Below, piece after piece: positions 15,803 through 21,475 of a DNA stretch of 21,475 nucleotides. A program made the position numbers and the translations under genes. Every line of letters starts with the position of its first letter. Within the stretch, counting starts at the first letter, position 1. Origin of the DNA: Thiodiazotropha sp037382205 (GTDB lineage: Bacteria; Pseudomonadota; Gammaproteobacteria; Chromatiales; Chromatiaceae); contig JARRQD010000024.1 of assembly GCA_037382205.1 (NCBI GenBank), positions 1 to 21,475 on the forward strand, given 5' to 3'. The notes below the pieces were generated by a model, which saw nothing but the letters and a program-made list of their open reading frames with translations, did no database searches and was not told the DNA's origin.

Positions 15803-17449
15803 TTAGGATGTTAATTCAGATCTGCGAATATTGAGTAAATAGTCACTGAAGTCTGTGAGTTTCAAGGGTTTTGAAAAAAGAAAACCCTGAGCAAGCTGAA
15901 TATCCAGTGAACGTAAAAAGTTCGCTTGATCTTCGGATTCTACCCCTTCGGCGATGATCGATATGCCGAATTTTTTGCTTATTACGGAAATGACTTCAGA
16001 CAGTGCTTTAGCGTCTGGTTTCATAGGCAAATCTTCAATGATTGATCGATCAATTTTTAAGTGATTTAAGGGGAAATTTCTAATAGTAGAGAGTGGTGAT
16101 AATCCAGTGCCAAAATCATCGATCGCTGTCTCTATGCCGAGAGCTTTTAAGTCTAGCAATGTGTTAAGCGCATTATCCTTGTCATCAATCAATACCTTCT
16201 CAGTGATCTCTAAACATAACCTGATGCCTGCGAGGTCGGCTTGTTGTTGTATACTCGATATTGTCTTAGTGAAAGATTTATCGCTAAAGTAGTTCTTCGT
16301 AATATTTACTGAAAGAAAAAAGTTATCGGGTTTATCGTCCCATAATTGTGCATCATGGAGTATGGTTTCGAATAACCAGTCTGTTATACCTCGGATCATC
16401 CCGGATTTTTCTGCGACTGGTATAAATTCCGAGGGCTCTATCATTCCTAGGTTATTGCTAACCCAACGTAATAGGACTTCTGCACCGGCTAGCTTGCCGT
16501 CTTTTAAATTGAATATAGGTTGGTAAACAGGGTAAAGCTCATTGAGCTCTAGCGCTATACTGAGTTCACTTTCAAGGGTTATTATTTCATTAACTGCTTT
16601 GTTTAAGCGTTCTGTGAAAAAACGAAATGTATTTCTGCCAGCATGCTTCGCGTCATACATTGCAATGTCGGCATTCTTCATTAAGCTGCTTACTGTGGCT
16701 CCGTCATTTGGGTATACCGCTATTCCTAAACTAGAGGTTATATTAAGCTCATGATTGTGAAGTACAATAGGAGAATCGGTTGTCTCGATGAGCCGAGCCA
16801 CTACTTTTTCAAGGTCAGTCGACAGATCAAAAAGATCAGGGATCAGGGCTAAAAACTCATCTCCTCCAAGTCTCGCCAAGGTATCTTGTGTCCTTAGTTG
16901 GTCGCTAATTCGATTGGATAATACAATTAATAATTCATCTCCAAAAGAGTGGCCTAATGAATCATTGACATTTTTGAAGTTATCAAGATCAATATAGATC
17001 ACAGCTACATACGATTTATTTCTTTTCGCGTGTTGGATAAGTTGCTCAAGACGATCAAAGGCTAAAAATCTGTTTGGTAGTTTGGTGAGTTGGTCGTGAG
17101 TGGCTTGTTCAACTAGCTTTTCTTCAGTAACTTTTCTCTGTGTTATATCTTCCTTGACAGTGAGATAGTGAGTTGTCTTGTTATTGTCGTCACGTATCGG
17201 GGCAATCACTGCGTATTCCCAGTAGGAAGTTCCATCTTTTCTTTTCGTCTGAAATTCTCCTTTCCAAGTTTCTCCCTGTTGTATGGTTTTCCAGATGCCA
17301 TCAGCAATGGTGCTGTCTTCCACGTCCGAGCCAAGACGCTTCTCCTTGACGCCAATGACTTCCTCTGGTGAAAATCCACTAAGATCGGTAAATTTAGGAT
17401 TGACATATTCAATCAAACCGCTGGTATCAGTGATCTGCCATAGAGAGCT
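15803..17449 (-). CDS. PAS-GGDEF-EAL part of a c-di-GMP enzyme separated from its membrane half by a frameshift
   Basis: 548 in-frame residues; the frame enters at the T6 tract 17449-17454. The first usable start inside is a TTG at 17416 with no ribosome site, and it would cut the PAS domain. Reading from the tract gives SSLWQITDTSGLIEYVNPKF, the normal start of a PAS domain, so this is the C-terminal part of the gene at 17427-18281. Numbered from that TTG: PAS to ~95, GGDEF ~100-265 with intact GGDEF (184-188), EAL ~285-530 with EVL (313-315), EITE, DDFGTG (433-438), LKID and AEGVE. Both cyclase and phosphodiesterase catalytic residues are present, so either activity is possible. It would set c-di-GMP levels according to a periplasmic signal. 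Confidence 0.85.
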   Translation of the reverse strand, partial: SSLWQITDTSGLIEYVNPKFTDLSGFSPEEVIGVKEKRLGSDVEDSTIADGIWKTIQQGETWKGEFQTKRKDGTSYWEYAVIAPIRDDNNKTTHYLTVKEDITQRKVTEEKLVEQATHDQLTKLPNRFLAFDRLEQLIQHAKRNKSYVAVIYIDLDNFKNVNDSLGHSFGDELLIVLSNRISDQLRTQDTLARLGGDEFLALIPDLFDLSTDLEKVVARLIETTDSPIVLHNHELNITSSLGIAVYPNDGATVSSLMKNADIAMYDAKHAGRNTFRFFTERLNKAVNEIITLESELSIALELNELYPVYQPIFNLKDGKLAGAEVLLRWVSNNLGMIEPSEFIPVAEKSGMIRGITDWLFETILHDAQLWDDKPDNFFLSVNITKNYFSDKSFTKTISSIQQQADLAGIRLCLEITEKVLIDDKDNALNTLLDLKALGIETAIDDFGTGLSPLSTIRNFPLNHLKIDRSIIEDLPMKPDAKALSEVISVISKKFGISIIAEGVESEDQANFLRSLDIQLAQGFLFSKPLKLTDFSDYLLNIRRSELTS

Positions 17450-18281
17450 TTTTTAACTCTCCTGAAGTTTTACGATTCAACTCGATTTCTTTTTCAAGTT
17501 GCTTATTAAACCCAATGAGTATCTCTCTGTCGCTTTTGATTTCATGCTGCATTGTGTTGAAACTATGAGCCAGACGTCCAAGTTCGTCGTTGGAAAGAAT
17601 TGGAACATCCTGATCGAATTTGCCATCAGCGATGCGTTTGGCGCCTGTGGTTAAGGCATTAACGGGGTTTAATATCTGAAGTTTAAAAACGATAAAAATG
17701 ATACCGCCTAAAATAACCACAATGAGCGTATAGATCTCGATTAAAAAGGCAGTGGCTGTTTGGGTTATATATTCGATTCTGCTGGTGTCCAGGCCGATTA
17801 TTAGCCAACCGAGTGCGATATCTCCGTCATTGATAGGAAATTTTAGCGTGATTGAATTGTTTTCCTGGGTACTCTGGTAGAGCACTTGGCCAGGATTCTT
17901 TTCAACCCAGTTAGCAATTTCATTCGCATCGATACCTTCTGGTAGGTAGGTTGTGATCGGTATGTTTTCGGTTGTTATGATTTGCGCATAGCGTACGTCG
18001 ATTTCATTGGAAATCTGTTGTACAAAACTGTCGAGTGTCGTGACGTCATAGCTATAGATGGCATCAGGACTGATTAAAGCGATGAATTGTCCAATGGCAT
18101 ATGCTTTGTTTCTAAGGCTGTACTCAAGGTGTGTCTGCTGTGTGTTATAGATGTAGAGTGTTGCACCACCAAGAGTAATAATGAGTATGATACTAATCCA
18201 ACTCAAAAATTTAAGGCGTATTCTACTGCTGAATGTTGGATTTACAGTTTTCGTGCTCTCTCTATTAGGATCACTTGGCAT
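17427..18281 (-). CDS. Membrane sensor/HAMP part of the same GGDEF-EAL protein (frameshifted end)
   Basis: 284 residues from ATG 18281, which overlaps the stop of the PhnD-like gene by 11 nt; TTG at 18293 is an alternative. Counting from that TTG there is a membrane span at 29-49, a periplasmic sensor region at ~50-180, a second span at ~183-204, and a HAMP domain at ~204-257 (LNPVNALTTGAKRIADGKF, LSNDELGRLAHSFNTMQHEI). A coiled coil leads to SGELKKLSMADH and a premature TGA. Just before it the coding strand reads A6 (T17449-17454 on the plus strand); removing one A gives SGELKSSLWQITD and joins the PAS-GGDEF-EAL frame. The restored protein would be about 830 residues, inner-membrane, with coupled expression from the upstream PhnD-like gene. 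Confidence 0.82.
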   Translation of the reverse strand: MPSDPNRESTKTVNPTFSSRIRLKFLSWISIILIITLGGATLYIYNTQQTHLEYSLRNKAYAIGQFIALISPDAIYSYDVTTLDSFVQQISNEIDVRYAQIITTENIPITTYLPEGIDANEIANWVEKNPGQVLYQSTQENNSITLKFPINDGDIALGWLIIGLDTSRIEYITQTATAFLIEIYTLIVVILGGIIFIVFKLQILNPVNALTTGAKRIADGKFDQDVPILSNDELGRLAHSFNTMQHEIKSDREILIGFNKQLEKEIELNRKTSGELKKLSMADH

Positions 18282-18684
18282 AGACAAAATCAACGATTAT
18301 ACGGTGGGAGTCATACTCTGCATCTGTGGCAGGATTGATGGCGCTTAAGCGCGCCGCTTTGAGTGCCTTTTTACCTTCTACGCTGTTTTTTAAATCAACA
18401 AGCAGATGAGTAATTGTTTTTTTGAGTTCTTCGTCCATCTCTTCTTTAACAGCCCAGGGCAGATGGGGTAGCGGTTTGCTGACGACAAGTGTTTTCAATT
18501 TGCTGACATCAATTTTGTCTTTCACCAATGGCAGTCTCCAAACGACCTCGCCAGCACCACCGGCATCCGCCTGCTTTTGATAGGTCGCCAATACAGCATT
18601 TGGAGGGTTAGAGGCGAAAATCTCTTTGTAGTCACCACCCATAATGCCCGACTGTCTTAACAGGTACGTTGGTACAATGTAATC
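18271..18684 (-). pseudogene. C-terminal part of a broken periplasmic PhnD-like binding protein
   Basis: The in-frame segment runs from a TAG at 18687-18685 through DYIVPTYLLRQSGIMGGDYK and SNPPNAVLATYQKQADAGGA, then PHLPWAVKEEMDEELKK, to EYDSHRIIVDFVYAK. These are the second-lobe features of phosphate/phosphonate-type binding proteins (PhnD-like), including the AGAGEVVW helix. It has no start of its own beyond an internal ATG at 18642 without a ribosome site. It continues the gene at 18657-19079 in another frame. The two halves join too tightly: after RGAIYVR the family normally has a few dozen residues before the YIVPTYLL helix, so an internal deletion as well as a frame change is likely. 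Confidence 0.72.
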
Positions 18685-19079
18685 CTAACATAAATTGCAC
18701 CTCGTATGGTGCGTTCCCCAAACTCTTCATTTTGTGCGATGACATGATAGTTCAACTCATCATGAGCGTTGATATATTCAAATTGATTGAGGTGTACCAG
18801 GTCGTATCGCCTCTCTTTTAGGCGTTTCAGGAAAACATCAAAAGTAGGTGAAAGCTCTAACCTTACCGGCTGGTTTAGGTGTTTCTGCAAATACTGGGTA
18901 AGCGGGCGGAAAAGTTTTGAGGTGACGGAGGCATCTCGTCTGGGAAAAATGCCAACCAATAATGAATCGGCGAGAACCGGCTTAAAAAAATCGCAAACAA
19001 CGAATATCAGGACAAATAGAGTTTGTCGGGCAAGTTGCATAATACGGTTTTTATTAGCTCTCTGTACCGTGTGGGCCAT
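18657..19079 (-). pseudogene. N-terminal part of a broken periplasmic PhnD-like binding protein
   Basis: 140 residues from ATG 19079 (TTG 19082 is the alternative). A signal peptide is present: a basic start, a hydrophobic core LFVLIFVVCDFF and a likely cut after KPVLA. The mature part is a PhnD-like first lobe: LLVGIFPRRDASVTSKLF, PLTQYLQKHLNQPVRLEL, LKERRYDLVHLNQFEYINAH, then ERTIRGAIYVR. After that the frame drifts to RITLYQRTC and stops. Such proteins are often encoded next to membrane GGDEF/EAL or kinase genes and serve as ligand-presenting partners, which fits the overlap with the HAMP-GGDEF-EAL gene. Loss of the second lobe should abolish ligand binding unless the break is a sequence error. 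Confidence 0.72.
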
Positions 19080-19318
19080 CAACTGTTCAGAATGTTGTTC
19101 GTCGTTCGCAAAAGTCTGTTAATTAGCCAGCAATCGAAAAGGGCTGAGCTGGTATGATTTTATCACAGGTGTTGAACCCGCCAGCTTCTGTGATTAAATC
19201 GATGCTGATTATAAACAATAGTAGTTGATTTATGCTATGTTTGTAGAATCTGTATAAGTGATTGAATTATCGAAACATATGCCATCCTTGGCGCGCTCTA
19301 AGTTAATCTGATCTGTTC

Positions 19319-19337
19319 AACCTAAAAAGATCAGTTG
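19319..19337 (+). repeat. Lone terminal repeat of the MITE-like element
   Basis: aacctaaaaagatcagttg is identical to the left end of copy 1 (5803-5821). Similarity to the GATC-side end of copy 2 continues about 12 nt inward (the GCGTGA block). No matching opposite end follows, so this is a truncated copy or a fusion with the GC-rich sequence after it. Confidence 0.65.
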
Positions 19338-19357
19338 TACCGCGTGAAGGGTGCGCT

Positions 19358-19425
19358 TGTGGTGGTGCAGGGCAAGGGTCGCTCCTGCACATCCATGTGC
19401 CCGCGACACTTGTGCATCCCTGCAC
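19358..19425. repeat. GC-rich tract with competing inverted repeats
   Basis: Two GTGCAGG-type and several CCTGCAC/GTGCAT-type words allow alternative stems: gtgcagg pairs with cctgcac after 12 nt, and gtgcaggg also pairs with the later ccctgcac near 19419. It lies just after the sulP stop (minus strand) and could end that transcript, but it looks more like a dispersed repeat fragment. Confidence 0.4.
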
Positions 19426-19458
19426 GGCGCGCAATAGCCAGCTATTCCAAGGCGTCAC

Positions 19459-21015
19459 TCATCCGAGACGGTCATCTGCGACTCGATAGACAGGATCTTC
19501 CATCATATTGACTTCCACAAGATCCCCAGCTTTTACCAGCAGATTCTGACACTCCTGGCTCAGGTGGCGGATGTGCAGTGTTTTCTGCTCGCGCATATAG
19601 CGCTCTGCGAGACTGTCGATGGCTTCAAGTCCGGAATGGTCGAAAACCCGAGCATTCGCAAAATCAACAATCACCTCTTGTGGGTCGTTCTTCGGGTCGA
19701 ACAGATCCGCAAAATTCTGTACAGAGCCAAAAAATAGTGGACCGCTGAGGTGATAGTATTTTATGCCGTACTCATCGACGTGGATTTTAGCGACCATTTG
19801 TTTGGCATGCTGCCATGCAAATACCAGGGCAGAAACAATCACGCCGACCACAACAGCAATCGCAAGATCTGTCAGTACTGTGACGACAGCGACCAGAATG
19901 CCGACAAAGGTGTCTGCAAGCGGTATCCGTCCTAGCAGGCGAAAGCTGGCCCATTCGAAGGTGCCCAAGACAACAATAAACATGACGCCGACCAGGGCGG
20001 CAACCGGGATCTGTTCGATCAGGCTTGAGCCCACCAGGACAAACAGCAATAGAAAGAGCGCGGCGGCGATGCCGGAGAGCCGTCCTCGTCCTCCGGAATT
20101 TATGTTGATCATACTCTGACCAATCATGGCGCAGCCCCCCATACCGCCGAACAGGCCATTTACAGTATTACCAATGCCCTGGCCTATGCATTCCCGATTA
20201 CCCTGGCCGCGTGATTCGGTGAGTTCGTCGATCAAACTCATGGTCAAAAGAGACTCGATCAGACCGACACCGGCAAGAATGACAGCATAGGGCAGTATAA
20301 TGTGCAGCGTCTCTAGGGAGAGTGGAACCATTGGGATGTGGAAACTGGGTAGCCCCCCTGCAATGGTAGCGCTAGGGTCGCCGGAAAGATCACGCAGTAC
20401 ATCCTGCACTGTGCGTGCATCCAGGTCGAACAGGATGACCAGCAGCGTGATGGTTACTATGGCTACCAGCGATGCAGGAATGGCAGAGGTCAGCTTGGGA
20501 AGGAAATGAATAATCGCCATTGTTAAGCCGATCAAGCCTAACATGACCCACAGCGATGTCCCTGAGAGCCAAACCATATTTCCATCTAAATCAGCCGCTT
20601 GGAACTGTTTTAGCTGGGCAAGAAAAATAACGATTGCCAATCCGTTAACAAAGCCCAGCATCACCGGGTGAGGCACCAAACGGATAAACTTGCCAAGCCG
20701 AAGTATACCGGCGCCAATCTGAAACACACCGGCAAGCAGCACAGCAGCAAACAGATACTCCACGCCATGCTCCGCTACCAAGGCGACCATAACCACCGCC
20801 ATCGCACCGGTCGCACCAGAGATCATGCCGGGACGACCACCAATGACCGCTGTGATAAGGCCCATCATAAAGGCCGCATAGAGCCCTGTCAGGGGGGTAA
20901 CGCCTGCGACAAAGGCAAATGCCACCGCTTCTGGGACAAGGGCTAGGGCCACAGTCAGGCCAGACAGCACGTCATTTTTTACACACTGTTTTCCTGGGCA
21001 GGTTAGTTGAAACAT
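19459..21015 (-). CDS. SulP-family anion transporter with STAS domain
   Basis: 518 residues, ATG 21015 with GAGAG 7 nt upstream. Inner-membrane SulP permease: GLTVALALVPEAVAFAFVAG and GLYAAFMMGLITAVIGGRPG near the N-terminus form the family signature, followed by about ten further hydrophobic segments including GLIESLLTMSLIDELTESRG and NTVNGLFGGMGGCAMIGQS. The C-terminal STAS domain (about 420-515) has the VFDHSGLEAIDSL motif with Ser461 at the position phosphorylated or contacted in anti-sigma-antagonist-like domains. Substrates in the family include sulfate, bicarbonate (BicA-like) and other anions; sequence alone does not decide. In a sulfur-oxidising autotroph either sulfate export/exchange or inorganic-carbon uptake would make sense. 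It appears to be monocistronic and its base composition is GC-richer, like nuo. Confidence 0.92.
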   Translation of the reverse strand: MFQLTCPGKQCVKNDVLSGLTVALALVPEAVAFAFVAGVTPLTGLYAAFMMGLITAVIGGRPGMISGATGAMAVVMVALVAEHGVEYLFAAVLLAGVFQIGAGILRLGKFIRLVPHPVMLGFVNGLAIVIFLAQLKQFQAADLDGNMVWLSGTSLWVMLGLIGLTMAIIHFLPKLTSAIPASLVAIVTITLLVILFDLDARTVQDVLRDLSGDPSATIAGGLPSFHIPMVPLSLETLHIILPYAVILAGVGLIESLLTMSLIDELTESRGQGNRECIGQGIGNTVNGLFGGMGGCAMIGQSMININSGGRGRLSGIAAALFLLLFVLVGSSLIEQIPVAALVGVMFIVVLGTFEWASFRLLGRIPLADTFVGILVAVVTVLTDLAIAVVVGVIVSALVFAWQHAKQMVAKIHVDEYGIKYYHLSGPLFFGSVQNFADLFDPKNDPQEVIVDFANARVFDHSGLEAIDSLAERYMREQKTLHIRHLSQECQNLLVKAGDLVEVNMMEDPVYRVADDRLG

Positions 21016-21238
21016 CGAATTTCTCTCGGGGGGGCGGCAAAAAAGCTCAGGAGTATATCAGGATTATCTAATGTAGTTAATCTATAAATGGGGCTATTTC
21101 CAGCCCTGCCAATTAAAAGTTACTCAAATAGTAGGAAAAAGCACAAAAAACCTGCTGATTGATTAATATCACTGCTCAGAAGGAGAGAACGGCTAATTTG
21201 TGCCCCTCCAGAAAGAGATGCTTTTACAAAAGTACATC

Positions 21239-21258
21239 ATCCCGGTGAATGACGGGAT
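21239..21258. repeat. REP-like hairpin
   Basis: atcccg (21239-21244) pairs with cgggat (21253-21258) around gtgaatga, followed by ccaggg. This is the layout of the short dispersed 'cccg...cgggatccag' palindromes common in gammaproteobacterial intergenic DNA. Only one copy is visible here. Confidence 0.5.
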
Positions 21259-21447
21259 CCAGGGAAATAACGTGTAACTGATTTATTCGTAGCGCTTACC
21301 CTGCAGCCCGACTTTCAGTCGTTCTACGCACTCGTGTAGTGTCCTCTATAAACCATACATTTAGACGAGGCCTATCATGAAATTGAGCTTAAATCCCTAG
21401 CCTCGCCCTGCGGGAAGCCACTCAAGCCGCGATTGCGGCGTTGCAGC

Positions 21448-21475
21448 CCTTGGAAAGGGATCAGCCATTTCCAAG
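21448..21475. repeat. Inverted repeat at the window edge
   Basis: cttggaaa and tttccaag frame an 11-nt centre at the last bases of the window. Together with the preceding GC-rich 21400-21447 it looks like part of a longer palindromic repeat that continues outside. Confidence 0.4.

Larger units (their letters stand above)
19083..19458. other. Intergenic region with lone MITE end and structured GC-rich tract
   Basis: It must contain the promoter of the PhnD-like/GGDEF-EAL unit on the minus strand (AT-rich part 19083-19310) and the 3' end of the sulP transcript. It holds the MITE end at 19319-19337 and a GC-rich, self-complementary stretch at 19358-19425. No gene is recognised. Confidence 0.5.
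21016..21475. other. Non-coding end of the window, upstream of sulP
   Basis: This holds the sulP promoter region (AT-rich around 21040-21130). Further right are two repeat-like structures, described separately, and no recognisable gene. The last 100 nt are GC-rich and may belong to a dispersed repeat or the edge of a gene outside the window. Confidence 0.45.

Overview
The window looks like a chromosomal piece of a gammaproteobacterium. It opens with the last three genes of a proton-pumping NADH dehydrogenase operon (nuoL partial, nuoM, nuoN), followed by an initiator tRNA with its own stable-RNA-type promoter. Protein character (Nuo subunits, Aer-type PAS, FimV-like and FimX-like proteins, PhnD-like binding proteins) would fit a Chromatiales-type sulfur oxidiser, but that placement is inference. 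The nuo block and the sulP gene at the far end are GC-richer. The roughly 14 kb between them is visibly more AT-rich, has long intergenic gaps, copies of a MITE-like repeat and three broken genes, so it reads as accessory DNA behind a tRNA gene.

Layout. 1-4654: nuoL', nuoM, nuoN (+). 4680-4712: perfect hairpin. 4841-4958: promoter and tRNA-fMet. 5202-5662 (-): papain-like (C70-type) cysteine protease split by one frameshift in an A7 tract. 5803-5943: MITE-like element, copy 1. 6162-8501 (-): 779-residue receiver/receiver/degenerate GGDEF/degenerate EAL protein. 8915-9289 (-): small helical lipoprotein. 9991-15463 (+): an eight-gene signalling cluster. 15572-15686: MITE copy 2, inverted relative to copy 1. 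15803-19079 (-): a two-gene unit, a secreted PhnD-like protein followed by a membrane HAMP-PAS-GGDEF-EAL protein, both frame-disrupted. 19319-19337: a lone end of the same MITE. 19459-21015 (-): SulP anion transporter with STAS domain.

The centrepiece is the cluster at 9991-15463. In order it holds a FimV/TPR-like protein, a receiver-like adaptor, an MglA/COG2229-type small GTPase, a helical/roadblock fusion, a stand-alone protoglobin with a proximal histidine, a classical roadblock (MglB-like) protein, an Aer-type FAD-PAS protein with no output domain, and a PhnD-like ligand-binding protein with no signal peptide. The first five are almost contiguous (gaps of 3, 26 and 1 nt and one 8-nt overlap). 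My working model, which is inference, is a Ras-like GTPase switch whose GTP state is tuned by roadblock partners and fed by heme (gas/redox), flavin (redox) and small-ligand inputs, with a polar or type IV pilus/motility target hinted at by the FimV-like protein and the FimX-like protein next door.

Two of the broken genes are disrupted in short A/T homopolymers (7 and 6 nt), so sequencing or assembly error, real decay and slippage-based expression must all stay open for those. The third, the secreted PhnD-like gene, also seems to lack an internal segment.
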